From: a virus
Virus record (IMG/VR): IMGVR_UViG_3300032397_000035
Coordinates: 1-40,690 of that record
Length of the DNA: 40,690 nt
Reading direction: 5' to 3' (one strand)
The position numbers were made by a program, and so were the translations under genes. The notes below the pieces were generated by a model. The model saw only the letters and a list, made by a program, of their open reading frames with translations. It did not search any database and was not told the DNA's origin. The first letter of the stretch is position 1. Each line of letters opens with the position of its first letter. Shown here piece by piece: positions 22,546 through 30,993 of this stretch.

Positions 22546-22575
22546 GGGAGCATGAATTTTTCAACTCACGCTCCC
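22546..22575 (-). terminator. Stable hairpin after the major capsid gene
   Basis: GGGAGCGUGAGUU (22575-22563) pairs with AAUUCAUGCUCCC (22558-22546) using G-U pairs, with a GAAA tetraloop, followed by C and only three U. It lies 27 nt past the capsid stop. It could act as a partial terminator or as an RNA-stabilising 3' end that raises capsid expression relative to downstream genes. Confidence 0.65.
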
Positions 22576-22601
22576 AATATCTACCTCAACAAAAAGCAAA
22601 C

Positions 22602-23561
22602 TTATGCATCAACAAGTGTTAAGCCAGTGACTTTTCCGTGTGCTTTTTCGTTTCCATACTCTAATCCGATTTCGCCGTAAACCTGCGATTTCTCAGAAGC
22701 CCCGGTTTTCGCAAGAGGTTCTACAAACATAAAACCTTTTCCCGGAATTTCAAGCAATACCGGAATGAGTTGCTCAAGTGATGCAACCGCTATCTGGTCA
22801 GTCGGCATATAGCGATTAAGCATTATGTTCAACTTTCCGAAATCGGTTTCAATCGTCATCAGGTTAACTCCGCCGACATTCCTTGACTGCTCTTTGAAAT
22901 TCTTATTTGTGATGAAAATTTCAGTGAGTTTCCTTTTCTGCCACGAATTGCAAATTATTGTTGCCGTCTCGCTTTCTTGTATTCCACCATTATCCCATAC
23001 GGTCTGCAATAAATTCAATATCATTGCTTCAGTAAGAGCTGTTGCCGGGGCATTAGCAATAACATTCGTAGTTATTGCCTCTAATAGACCCCTTGTTTTT
23101 CTCTTAGTGGTATTATTCACGGGTTTATTATAAATCCCACGAATAAAAGAATACTCAACGATTTTTGACATTCTTTTAAGAACCAAAGCAAGCTGAAAAG
23201 TTGCCTCGTTCTGGACAGGATTCACACCCGCAATATTCAATCCTGAATGCATCCCTATAGCCGCAAGTTTCGTGTATGAAATATTCGTAGATAGCTGTTG
23301 TATCTGCAAAATATTTGATTTATTCGCTCTGGTTCTATTATCAGCATCGGGAGCATCTGCACCCTCAAAAGCTACATCCTGAGCAGCTGATATTTCATCA
23401 TACACTTGCCATTCCGTTTCTATCGTCCCTGTCGACCTTTTACCACCCGTCAATCCACCAATTGAATTTAATAGAGGTGTATCCGACGGAGAGAGGGAAA
23501 ATATCTCTCCCACAAAATTCGGTAAATCATAAGTCATTCCCATTCCTGTAATTCCTGGCAT
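22602..23561 (-). CDS. Major capsid protein, SU10/DUF5309 type
   Basis: 319 residues. The opening YDLPNFVGEIFSLSPSDTPLLNSIGG, then ETEWQVYDEIS, TRANKSNILQIQQLSTNISYTKLAA and the C-terminal TDFGKLNIMLNRYMPTDQIAV are characteristic of SU10-like HK97-fold capsid proteins. It directly follows a scaffold gene, whose presence suits the lack of a fused delta domain. Followed by a strong hairpin. Confidence 0.9.
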   Translation of the reverse strand: MPGITGMGMTYDLPNFVGEIFSLSPSDTPLLNSIGGLTGGKRSTGTIETEWQVYDEISAAQDVAFEGADAPDADNRTRANKSNILQIQQLSTNISYTKLAAIGMHSGLNIAGVNPVQNEATFQLALVLKRMSKIVEYSFIRGIYNKPVNNTTKRKTRGLLEAITTNVIANAPATALTEAMILNLLQTVWDNGGIQESETATIICNSWQKRKLTEIFITNKNFKEQSRNVGGVNLMTIETDFGKLNIMLNRYMPTDQIAVASLEQLIPVLLEIPGKGFMFVEPLAKTGASEKSQVYGEIGLEYGNEKAHGKVTGLTLVDA

Positions 23562-23576
23562 AATAATGCCCTCCTT

Positions 23577-24197
23577 TTATTTTACCGCCTTATTAGCTAA
23601 CTTCTGGAGTTTTAGACCAATCGCTCCCATTTTATCACCGGAAGCTTCAGCCGCTAATATCTGAGCGTCAAGGTCGGGCGGTTTTGTATCAGGATGTGGA
23701 TTTCTGCCACCATCCTTAAACCTTACCTCAACGGCTTTCTTTACTTCATCAGCCCATATCTTTTCTAACCGTGATAAATTCAAATCAGTTCCCGTCTCGT
23801 CATCAGCCACAAAATATTCTACCAAATCAATCGGCAAATTCTTTTGCGTTGCATAACTTAACGCTTTTGACTTCATACTCTCACGGACACGAGCTTTTTT
23901 CTCACTCTCTAATTCGGCTTCTAATTTTCTGAGCCGCTTCTGTTCTTCAGTTTCAGCAGGGAACCGTTTCAGGATTTCCTTTTCAATCTCGGTCGGTAGT
24001 GTTTTACTTTTCCAGGTCTCTAACCCTTTTGTAAAATACCCGTCCAACTTCGGCTGTAAAAGTTTCTTCCCATCTTCGGTTTCCAAATATGCATTTATCC
24101 CTTCCTGTGTCGGTTTCCTCAACCCTGCAAGGTATTCCTGCACTTCTGCCGTTCCTTTGTTCTCCTCAAAAAACTTCTGCACTTCACCTAATATCAT
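23577..24197 (-). CDS. Capsid scaffold protein (DUF4355-like)
   Basis: 206 residues, highly charged and helical, with a central coiled coil (RFPAETEEQKRLRKLEAELESEKKARVRESM) and a Pro/Asp-rich C-terminus (PHPDTKPPDLDAQILAAEA). Size, composition and position before the capsid gene fit phage scaffolds. It should guide procapsid assembly and then leave or be degraded. Confidence 0.8.
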   Translation of the reverse strand: MILGEVQKFFEENKGTAEVQEYLAGLRKPTQEGINAYLETEDGKKLLQPKLDGYFTKGLETWKSKTLPTEIEKEILKRFPAETEEQKRLRKLEAELESEKKARVRESMKSKALSYATQKNLPIDLVEYFVADDETGTDLNLSRLEKIWADEVKKAVEVRFKDGGRNPHPDTKPPDLDAQILAAEASGDKMGAIGLKLQKLANKAVK

Positions 24198-24242
24198 ATC
24201 AAACCTCCATCCTGCCGGTGCTTAACTACCCCGGTCAGTATT

Positions 24243-24443
24243 TTATTTGTTATTCGCTAAATAAATAAAAACTATATTCCCTTCCAATGCTTGTTTAATA
24301 TCCTTTTCAGTCCTAAAAAATATATTTCTTATATATTGAGGATTATCATTTCCTAAACAAAAGGCCAATTTCCAAACTCTGCCTAATCGTTTATTATTCC
24401 GTTCCATTGCCATCCAACAAAACTTATATTTTTCACTTCTCAT
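24243..24443 (-). CDS. Small hypothetical protein in the head module
   Basis: 66 residues, basic, with three tryptophans or phenylalanines near the start (YKFCWMAMERNNKRLGRVWKLAF) and a C-terminal FFRTEKDIKQALEGNIVFIYL. Not recognised. The 45 bases before the scaffold gene hold only a ribosome binding site and weak inverted repeats. Confidence 0.6.
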   Translation of the reverse strand: MRSEKYKFCWMAMERNNKRLGRVWKLAFCLGNDNPQYIRNIFFRTEKDIKQALEGNIVFIYLANNK

Positions 24444-24676
24444 TTATTTGTCGCTCCTTCAAAACTTATATACTTGACATTATGTTCTTTTAGCCACGCT
24501 CTCGCTTCGGCTGGTGTATATCTTTTAATATCAAACCGATATGCCTGTGTTTCCGAACCTCCGCCCTGCTTATATCCGATTATAATATCAATTCCAGGTG
24601 CTATATTTTTTCTTACAAAGCGTTCATACTTGCCATGGTCTTGACAACGGGCCGATGATTCATTCGGGTAAGGCAT
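24440..24676 (-). CDS. Conserved small head-region protein (PNESSAR ... TPAEARAWLKEH)
   Basis: 78 residues. PNESSARCQDHGKYERFVRK, then GIDIIIGYKQGGGSETQAYRFDIKRYTPAEARAWLKEHNVKYISFE is a pattern I have seen repeatedly in phage head modules, alone or fused to protease or portal-region proteins. Function is unknown. Position between the Mu-F-like protein and the scaffold supports a capsid-assembly role. Confidence 0.75.
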   Translation of the reverse strand: MPYPNESSARCQDHGKYERFVRKNIAPGIDIIIGYKQGGGSETQAYRFDIKRYTPAEARAWLKEHNVKYISFEGATNK

Positions 24677-24677
24677 A

Positions 24678-25580
24678 TTATATCCCCTTCGCTTCCTTAA
24701 ATTCGTTGTATGTTTCGTAAGGCACTACGCCTTCGCCACGGACACGCCTGACCTCTGGAGCATAGCCCTCAATTTCATATCGGAGACGGCAACGACATTG
24801 AATATCCTGCTCTGCCACTCCCGTCATTCCAGGCCCCGGGCCGGAACTCCCATCTGGCAAAGTAAAATCTTCATCGGTCTTGACTTTTTCACCGTCCATA
24901 TCCCTGTGGTCATCTCTTGTTTTGTCATCAATAGCGGCATCCCACACTTTTAGCATTTTAATGCCCATCTCGGCGGCATGTTCTCCGGCATTCAATATCC
25001 CCTGCTGTGTATTCCGGTGTCCTTCCGTCCTTACTATTCTCATTGACTTTTTAGCATCGCCCTCGTATAATTCTTTTATCCTGTCTGACATATTTTTATA
25101 ACTCTCGCCTTTTATTAATCCCTGTGTTATCTGCTCTTTTGTTTTAGCAATTATTTCAATCCTATTTTTAGATAATCTCTCGTTAAGTGTTAACCCGGAA
25201 ATAGGATTTAATACACTTGCCAAAATATCCTCTTTTCTTAATACTGAAAATCTTAATCTTGCCATCGCCGTTTTCTCTATTGCAAACGCTGTCTGATAGT
25301 ATCCCTCTTGATATACTTCCGACCCGAGTCGTTTTGTTATCTGATAATTCGTCCCCGTCATTTCTTTTATCTCACCGCTCAAAATATCAAACATACCAGA
25401 TAATCTATTATATTTTGACATTTCGGCATAAGTCAATACTCCCGCAGTTTCATACTTCGCATATATTCCAGCCAATTCATTCCGTATTGTTTTAAGTGAT
25501 TTAGCATACGCTTGTAATATTTTCTTTTCTGCTTCCTTTGTCATTACCAGAGTATTATTCAGGTTTATCTTGACTGACAT
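24678..25580 (-). CDS. Minor head protein, Mu F / SPP1 gp7-like
   Basis: 300 residues from the ATG at 25580, chosen for the GAGG 10 bases upstream; starts up to 25607 are in frame and would overlap the portal further. A long helical N-terminal part precedes the Mu-F domain: VRTEGHRNTQQGILNAGEHA, KVWDAAIDDKTRDDHRDMDGEKV, and CRCRLRYEI. The conserved W-A-D-T-R-H and CRC residues are present. A few copies bind the portal inside the procapsid. Confidence 0.85.
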   Translation of the reverse strand: MSVKINLNNTLVMTKEAEKKILQAYAKSLKTIRNELAGIYAKYETAGVLTYAEMSKYNRLSGMFDILSGEIKEMTGTNYQITKRLGSEVYQEGYYQTAFAIEKTAMARLRFSVLRKEDILASVLNPISGLTLNERLSKNRIEIIAKTKEQITQGLIKGESYKNMSDRIKELYEGDAKKSMRIVRTEGHRNTQQGILNAGEHAAEMGIKMLKVWDAAIDDKTRDDHRDMDGEKVKTDEDFTLPDGSSGPGPGMTGVAEQDIQCRCRLRYEIEGYAPEVRRVRGEGVVPYETYNEFKEAKGI

Positions 25581-26994
25581 CGGCATCCTCAATCTTAACT
25601 TCATCAAGATTTATATTATCTTCCTGCTCTAATTTTATCTGCTGGATTTCTGCGTCAACATCTTTAACCGGGCTGAATATACTCAGACGGGTCTTTTCGC
25701 TTATTAACCCCTTTAATTTCATTGTTATGTCCGCTTCCTGTGATAATTCAAGCGGGACATTCCGGTCAAACAAATAAACAATATTTTTCCAGTCAAGCGT
25801 TAATCCTTTTTTCTGCCAGCTCGTAGATAATACCTGAAACATATTATTGAGACCTTTTGCAAACTTTAATTCCTTTGTTGCCGCTTTTGTTTCAAGCGAT
25901 AACAGTTTCCATTTCCGGGCCTCACCTGACATTCCCGACCCACTGAATTTCTCGTCTGACATATCAACCGTTTTACTAAATCTATATATATTATCTTTAA
26001 GTGTCTTTTTATGATTTTCTAAAAATTGGTCATTTATTTCTTTTGTAATATATTCAATCTTGCCACCTGCGGGAATTGAAAATGCCCCGCTTTTTCTTGC
26101 TTTCTCTATCGTTTCCTTATCAATATCAACGCCTGTAAATGCCATATACGCCTGTCTGAACTCTTCAATTTCATTTTGTGCGTCCGAAAGTGTCCTATCA
26201 TAAGCGTCAATTATAGTTTCTACTTTAACAAAATCCGATTGCCTCGCTTCATTATTCTTAAACTCCGAAATCGGCACTCTGCTGAATAAATGAGGCTGAG
26301 GATTTATCGGCTCATTCGGGTCAAGTATAAAATTACCGCCATCAGAAATATAATATGTTATGTTTTCCATATCATACCACTCAACCCGGGTCCGGTTTTT
26401 GCTTCTACCGTTTAGCGGCACATCCAGGACAGTATAATACCTTAATGCGAATTGAACCTCGTCAATACTTTCATCATCTACTATTATGCATTCCCAGGGC
26501 GGTATATTCATAACCCTCTCAAGTCCCTGATTATCAATATAACATAACCGATAGCAAGTCCCTGCTATACTTGACTTCCGACCGGCTTCAACATCTAAAT
26601 CTGCCACATTTATCCGTTTCAGGAACTCTTTAAATTCTTTTAAGTCCCTCTCATATAATACTTCGTTGTAAGTAGCCATTCCCTGCGTTGTAATGCCTGT
26701 TTTATACGCTGTTTTATCTATTCCGTAGGTTATACGCCTGCCGAATAAATAACCGATTATCTGGTCTATTATCTCACCCCGATAATCATTAGACATTTTC
26801 GTATTAATTTTACTTGTGTCTGCAAATACCCTGGCTTGTATCGGTAAATCATAACCATTATATTTGTTAAACGATGCCGACTGCTCAGTGGCCAAACTCC
26901 GATTACTCAATATCAAATCATTCATTATCTTGCTGTTTATTGCGTTTCCCTGCTGTTTCAACATTACTAAAAAATCTTTTATATCTATTATCAT
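25555..26994 (-). CDS. Portal protein, SPP1 gp6-like
   Basis: 479 residues. YNGYDLPIQARVFADTSKINTKMSNDYRGEIIDQIIGYLFGRRI is a typical start for SPP1-type portals (NN...Y..IIDxxxGYLxGxPI), followed by LKEFLKRINVADLD, PPWECIIVDD and a helical crown (LENHKKTLKDNIYRFSKTVDMSDEKF). The C-terminal 50 residues are acidic. It forms the dodecameric DNA gate. A 12-codon ORF in the 66-base gap upstream is too weak to call. Confidence 0.9.
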   Translation of the reverse strand: MIIDIKDFLVMLKQQGNAINSKIMNDLILSNRSLATEQSASFNKYNGYDLPIQARVFADTSKINTKMSNDYRGEIIDQIIGYLFGRRITYGIDKTAYKTGITTQGMATYNEVLYERDLKEFKEFLKRINVADLDVEAGRKSSIAGTCYRLCYIDNQGLERVMNIPPWECIIVDDESIDEVQFALRYYTVLDVPLNGRSKNRTRVEWYDMENITYYISDGGNFILDPNEPINPQPHLFSRVPISEFKNNEARQSDFVKVETIIDAYDRTLSDAQNEIEEFRQAYMAFTGVDIDKETIEKARKSGAFSIPAGGKIEYITKEINDQFLENHKKTLKDNIYRFSKTVDMSDEKFSGSGMSGEARKWKLLSLETKAATKELKFAKGLNNMFQVLSTSWQKKGLTLDWKNIVYLFDRNVPLELSQEADITMKLKGLISEKTRLSIFSPVKDVDAEIQQIKLEQEDNINLDEVKIEDADVSQDKPE

Positions 26995-27060
26995 AATCCC
27001 TGCACTGCTATTGCTTTTTTATGTATCTTTTGATGACATTTCTATTCTAATTGGCATAAA

Positions 27061-28491
27061 TTAAAATCCCTGTGTAGCCACCGCCTTACCAAAATATTTG
27101 CCACCTTCATCGTCTATACAAAGCAAAACGGCGTCCCTTATATCATCGTGATTCGGCTCATTCGTTATTAACTGCTCTACTAATACCTTCTTCATAACCG
27201 GATTTATATTCGTATTTATAAATACTTTTCCATTCTCAAACCAGCGTGACTTCCTTTCAAGATTAGTTTTCTTATCCGGGACTTTGGTTATTATTTCTGT
27301 ATTCAAATCGCTTTGCCGTCTTAATTCTGAAGCAAAATCAATAAACCCGGCAATACCCTCAATTCTGCACTTCGTAAAACCGTATCTTGAATGTAAGTTT
27401 TTAAAGTATTGTATCCGCATTTCAAAACTTAAATGTTGTTGGTCTACATTCTCAATATAATATCTTGTAGAGCCGTCAATTTTGTTTATACATTTTGCTA
27501 TTATTGCAGACCCTGTATAATCAGATATTTCTTTTGCACCAATTGACGGGTCTCCGCCACACCTCAACTCTACTACCTGAAACTCATCCGGTATCATTCC
27601 ATCGTAATATCTTAACCAACTTTCTTTTATTATTGCCGTTTCGTCATCGTATATCTCGTTTTGATATTCTCTCGCAAATATAACCGACGGCATTATTTTT
27701 ATTTCTTCTTGCCATTTTTCATAACTCTTGAACTCTGGCCATAAAACAGTTTTATTCTTAAAGTCAATTGCTTTAAAACTTTTACTTATAACCCCATCAA
27801 CTTTCTCCAATAAATTAAGTATATCCTCTTTATTTATTGCCGTTCCCTGAATATGAATACAGTTCGCTTTTGTCTGGGCCCGGGCTGGAAATAGTGTTGA
27901 CCAAAACCATGCGTTTTTTTTCCTTATACTTTCTGGATTATTTATATCTTCCTCATCGTATAAGTCGTCTACTATGATATAATCAGGTCTTATATTATTA
28001 TGCGATATCCCTCTTATACTTTCACCAGTTCCTATTGCCGTAAATACTACCCCGTTTTTTAATTCAAATTGCTTTTCAGTCCATTTTATATCTGTCTGCA
28101 TATTCCCGTAAACCTTTTTTAATATCTCATTATTTTCAATCTCGTTGCGGATACTTAAATTTACGCTAATTCCTTTACTTGATGTTGATTGCACATTCAA
28201 ATAATGTTTATATTCGTTTTCGTTTAATGCCTGAAATATCGGGATTAAAAAACACTTGATAATTGTTTTAGCATGATTTCTCGGCGCCTTTATTGCCGTG
28301 AATTTTTCATTTCGTATATCTATAAAATAATTATGTAACTCGCTACAAAAGTCACGATAGAATTTTTTTGGAAATAATATTTTTCCCCATTTAAGTATAT
28401 TCTTTTCTTTTGCATATCGTTTTACTAATTCTGCCGTGGCCTGTTTTCCTATCTCATTCTTTTGTTCAGCCGTTAGTTTCGTTATGTCCAT
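27061..28491 (-). CDS. terL: Terminase large subunit
   Basis: 476 residues from the ATG at 28491 (a TTG two codons earlier is possible). The ATPase has Walker A as APRNHAKT (about 69-76), an adenine-motif-like FQ region and Walker B DYIIVDDLYDEED. The nuclease half starts LRCGGDPSIGAKEISDYTGSAII and ends with a conserved Asp (HDDIRDAVLLC). It packages DNA with the small subunit encoded upstream. Given the circular map, headful packaging is likely but unproven. Confidence 0.93.
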   Translation of the reverse strand: MDITKLTAEQKNEIGKQATAELVKRYAKEKNILKWGKILFPKKFYRDFCSELHNYFIDIRNEKFTAIKAPRNHAKTIIKCFLIPIFQALNENEYKHYLNVQSTSSKGISVNLSIRNEIENNEILKKVYGNMQTDIKWTEKQFELKNGVVFTAIGTGESIRGISHNNIRPDYIIVDDLYDEEDINNPESIRKKNAWFWSTLFPARAQTKANCIHIQGTAINKEDILNLLEKVDGVISKSFKAIDFKNKTVLWPEFKSYEKWQEEIKIMPSVIFAREYQNEIYDDETAIIKESWLRYYDGMIPDEFQVVELRCGGDPSIGAKEISDYTGSAIIAKCINKIDGSTRYYIENVDQQHLSFEMRIQYFKNLHSRYGFTKCRIEGIAGFIDFASELRRQSDLNTEIITKVPDKKTNLERKSRWFENGKVFINTNINPVMKKVLVEQLITNEPNHDDIRDAVLLCIDDEGGKYFGKAVATQGF

Positions 28492-28870
28492 TATCAATAC
28501 TTAAATTAGCAAGTTTTAATAAATCCTCAATCTTTAATCCACTTAAATCTATATTAGCAACAGCCCCGGAATGTTCTATTTTCTGCTTAATAGCATATTC
28601 CGATGAATATTTTCTCTCAAGCCACCATGCACCCGCTGTCCACTGCCCATTCAACATCGCTTTGAATATACTTTGTATAGCAATTTCTTTTCCTGTTTGA
28701 TTAGCCCTTTCTTCGGCTCTTTTTATAATATCGGAAAACTCGGCTTTCTTTTTCATCCAATCGCAGAATGTATCAAAATTAATTCCCGCCTCTTTAGAAG
28801 CTCCGACCCTCCCTTTCAATCCCTCAATTGCTTTTACTATTTTATTTATTGTATCTTTATTATATTTCAT
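28466..28870 (-). CDS. terS: Terminase small subunit
   Basis: 134 residues. The N-terminus is a helix-turn-helix (TINKIVKAIEGLKGRVGASKEAGINFDTFCDWMKKKAEFSDIIKRAEE), typical of small terminases that recognise the packaging site. The middle helix pair and WWLERKYSSEYAIKQKIEHSG are also common in the family. The gene overlaps the large subunit gene by 26 bases. Confidence 0.88.
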   Translation of the reverse strand: MKYNKDTINKIVKAIEGLKGRVGASKEAGINFDTFCDWMKKKAEFSDIIKRAEERANQTGKEIAIQSIFKAMLNGQWTAGAWWLERKYSSEYAIKQKIEHSGAVANIDLSGLKIEDLLKLANLSIDNGHNETNG

Positions 28871-28902
28871 AATTATATATTTTATGCTAATACATTATTC
28901 TT

Positions 28903-29418
28903 TTAATATTTATCAAGTTCTTGCCATACACGAGGAAGTCCGCCTAAATCGTATAAAATTCGCATTTCCCCCAATGTTACACTTGTTATATAGTTACAAT
29001 GTGGTTTGTCGTTATCATTATAATCTACTTTGCCGTTATTATTCCAGTCATAACCCCATATTAGACCATTTGATTTTATTATATCACCATACTCTTGCCA
29101 TATCTCGTTTTTCAAGTTCCAAGTCCATTTACCGTTTATTTTCCCTACCTCATCCATTCCAAGTGCAAAGTTATGATAACTATATCCACCTTTTGCATTT
29201 GTAATTATCAAACCTAATGGATGTTTCAAACAGGTTCCTATCTTATTTAATTTATTATTGCACCAACAGGGTTCACCTGCTATTTCTCTACCTATTTTAA
29301 ATAAATTATCAGATTCAATATAACTCCGATAATCACAATAAGGATATAAAGGCAATCCTGCCTCTGCAATTTCTTTTTGAACATTTAATATGATTTTTTC
29401 AAAAGGTGGATATAACAT
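28903..29418 (-). CDS. Endolysin, M15 metallopeptidase (L-Ala-D-Glu / D-Ala-D-Ala type)
   Basis: 171 residues. Zinc-site motifs: SYHNFALGMD (H82, D89) and KPHC (H140), with GLIWGYDW before it, as in T5-type L-alanyl-D-glutamate peptidases. A Ca-binding-like loop, DWNNNGKVDYNDND (124-137), is inserted between the WG and PH motifs and resembles an EF-hand/dockerin loop. It should cut peptidoglycan peptides. No signal peptide, so export needs a holin. Sits beside small membrane proteins. Confidence 0.85.
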   Translation of the reverse strand: MLYPPFEKIILNVQKEIAEAGLPLYPYCDYRSYIESDNLFKIGREIAGEPCWCNNKLNKIGTCLKHPLGLIITNAKGGYSYHNFALGMDEVGKINGKWTWNLKNEIWQEYGDIIKSNGLIWGYDWNNNGKVDYNDNDKPHCNYITSVTLGEMRILYDLGGLPRVWQELDKY

Positions 29419-29426
29419 TTTTATAC

Positions 29427-29633
29427 CTATTTTCTATCCTCTCTATCTTCTCTATCTTTTATTACTGCAATGCATTTTTCTATTTGTAATAATCTGTCAT
29501 CATATTCCTTGAATTTTTCGTCTATCTTTTTTTCAAGATGTTTCATGTCATTGAAATATATTTTTAATGTCCCTATCAATGTGCCTGCACTAAAAACTGT
29601 TACAATAATAAATTCCCAACTGATAAAAATCAC
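29427..29633 (-). CDS. Membrane-anchored coiled-coil protein, possible holin or spanin-like
   Basis: 68 residues: an N-terminal membrane helix (about 2-26, FISWEFIIVTVFSAGTLIGTLKIYF) then a charged coiled coil (KHLEKKIDEKFKEYDDRLLQIEKCI) ending in a DRED repeat. This architecture suits either a holin-like protein or an inner-membrane spanin. Adjacent to the endolysin gene. Exact role cannot be fixed from sequence. Confidence 0.65.
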   Translation of the reverse strand: MIFISWEFIIVTVFSAGTLIGTLKIYFNDMKHLEKKIDEKFKEYDDRLLQIEKCIAVIKDREDREDRK

Positions 29634-29645
29634 CTATCCTTTTAT

Positions 29646-29861
29646 TTAAAATGTCCAAACAAAAGAGAAACCTAATCCTCCAGCCGTAAGTATTTTCCCC
29701 GAATTTGTATTCCAGTCTTGACTACCTATTGCAGCTAATATTAAACCACCTACAATAAAATATGGCCTTGCCATTTCTGGGTCAAAAATCATATTGTCAT
29801 TCTTTATGATATTACAAAATAAAACATAAGTTAAGATAATTGAAAATAATGTTTTTTTCAT
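29646..29861 (-). CDS. Small membrane protein, candidate holin
   Basis: 71 residues with two hydrophobic segments: 1-18 (signal-anchor-like, KKTLFSIILTYVLFCNII) and about 34-46 plus a glycine-rich end (YFIVGGLILAAIG). Located in the lysis cluster. Candidate holin or antiholin on position and topology only. Confidence 0.55.
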   Translation of the reverse strand: MKKTLFSIILTYVLFCNIIKNDNMIFDPEMARPYFIVGGLILAAIGSQDWNTNSGKILTAGGLGFSFVWTF

Positions 29862-29950
29862 TTATTTAATCTCCAAAAATCCCACTTACCAGCAACATAA
29901 AATATTAAAATTAAACTCAATATAAAAATCAGATATTCTAATATTTTCAA
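29858..29950 (-). CDS. Small single-pass membrane protein (copy 2)
   Basis: 30 residues from a TTG start: KILEYLIFILSLILIFYVAGKWDFWRLNK. It is clearly related to the 30237-30338 peptide (LEYLILILGLISILYLAGGFDYEEF), so the two are duplicates. One membrane helix with the short charged tail inside or outside. Stop overlaps the next start (ATGA). The ribosome binding site is weak. Confidence 0.5.
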   Translation of the reverse strand: MKILEYLIFILSLILIFYVAGKWDFWRLNK

Positions 29951-29980
29951 AATTTTTATTATTTCTTTCTCGTCTATAAA

Positions 29981-30271
29981 CTAAATACTTCCTTTCAAAT
30001 ACGCCGGTCTATTTGCTTCTCCACAATGAGATAATATTGCTAAAGCAAAATCTAATGGATTGTTTATATAATCAGGATTCCTGTCTGATATTTCACAAAA
30101 CCTTTTTTCTCCAATCAAAAAACTTCCCAATCTATAGAACGCTATATGATATTTTGCTTGTTTCCCTATATTATCCATAATATAATTTTCTAATTTTTTT
30201 GAAACCTGAACTCCTGCAAGTTTACAAATCCAACATTTACATTTTTTTATATGTTTTTTTGAATTCTTCAT
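29981..30271 (-). CDS. Hypothetical cysteine-containing protein in the lysis cluster
   Basis: 96 residues from the ATG at 30271 (GGTGG upstream). A basic N-terminus with HIKKCKCWICKLAG gives three close cysteines (possible metal site), followed by a helical part (YIMDNIGKQAKYHIAFYRLGSFLIGEKRF). It overlaps the small membrane peptide in another frame. Not recognised. Confidence 0.6.
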   Translation of the reverse strand: MKNSKKHIKKCKCWICKLAGVQVSKKLENYIMDNIGKQAKYHIAFYRLGSFLIGEKRFCEISDRNPDYINNPLDFALAILSHCGEANRPAYLKGSI

Positions 30272-30338
30272 AATCAAATCCACCTGCAAGATATAAAATT
30301 GAAATTAAACCCAATATCAAAATTAAATATTCTAACAT
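30237..30338 (-). CDS. Small single-pass membrane protein (copy 1)
   Basis: 33 residues: MLEYLILILGLISILYLAGGFDYEEFKKTYKKM. One strongly hydrophobic helix then a mixed charged tail. Paralogue of the 29858-29950 peptide, each followed by a different soluble or membrane gene. Lysis-cluster position suggests a holin-related or accessory role; unproven. Confidence 0.55.
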   Translation of the reverse strand: MLEYLILILGLISILYLAGGFDYEEFKKTYKKM

Positions 30339-30339
30339 A

Positions 30340-30546
30340 TCATTTTGGCTGTTCTACCGGCGGATTTTGATTTATCGTCCCGCCAGAAACATTAAAGTCC
30401 TTTGCGATAAGCCCGACAAGAGCAATACCTACCGCAGTTACAAGATTATCTACGGTTAAATTTCCTGTTTTGTATAATTCATAACCGATTTTAGCTGCAC
30501 CTATTCCTATCCCTGTAGCCGAAGTTTTCCAGTTCTTTAAGTTCAT
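30340..30546 (-). CDS. Small membrane protein (holin-like)
   Basis: 68 residues: NLKNWKTSATGIGIGAAKIGYELYKTGNLTVDNLVTAVGIALVGLIAKDFNVSGG. The Gly/Ala-rich amphipathic and hydrophobic segments plus AKDFNVSGG resemble a widespread short phage protein found in lysis modules. Probably membrane-associated. Called holin-like on context. Confidence 0.65.
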   Translation of the reverse strand: MNLKNWKTSATGIGIGAAKIGYELYKTGNLTVDNLVTAVGIALVGLIAKDFNVSGGTINQNPPVEQPK

Positions 30547-30555
30547 AAATCCTCC

Positions 30556-30984
30556 TTAATCATAAATACAGTTTGGAGCTGTTAATATTTCTTTGTCATT
30601 CTGCGGTAGCGCAGCCCCACCGGCAAATGATCCTACCATAGTCCGCCATATAGTAGCCCTGAATGTGCTCATCCCATCTTCTTTGCATAATTGAAATAGA
30701 ATATCATCTGCTACCTGCCTGTAATTCAACGGTAATCGTTTTTCTCTCAATAATTGATATAAAGCATCGTGCACTAAACTGCCCCGCATATTACTTTTAT
30801 CATCCCAAGTCGGGCCCGAAGCACCATCCCAGGCATAGCCCTCTTTTATTGTAAGTATTCCACTTGTGGTAAGATTGATATATTCAGTATCAATCGGGAC
30901 ATCTATCTTGATATTTAAGTCAATGACATAATTTTCTGCTAATTGATACTTATATCCTGCCCTGTATTTGATTTGCTTATCCAT
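30556..30984 (-). CDS. DUF1353 family protein
   Basis: 142 residues. EGYAWDGASGPTWDDKSNMRGSLVHDALYQLLRE, then RQVADDILFQLCKEDGMSTFRATIWRTMVGSFAGGAAL is the DUF1353 signature, including the HDALYQL segment. The family is common near phage lysis and fibre genes; its biochemical role is unknown, though the conserved H and D suggest an enzyme. Full length. Confidence 0.85.
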   Translation of the reverse strand: MDKQIKYRAGYKYQLAENYVIDLNIKIDVPIDTEYINLTTSGILTIKEGYAWDGASGPTWDDKSNMRGSLVHDALYQLLREKRLPLNYRQVADDILFQLCKEDGMSTFRATIWRTMVGSFAGGAALPQNDKEILTAPNCIYD

Positions 30985-30993
30985 ATTATTTTA

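Noticed and set aside
24198-24242. Hairpin between the scaffold gene and its upstream neighbour
   Set aside because: Only CCGG self-complementary ends with many mismatches; too weak to call.
26995-27060. 12-codon ORF between terminase and portal genes (MPIRIEMSSKDT)
   Set aside because: Too short, with no strong ribosome binding site or similarity to support it.
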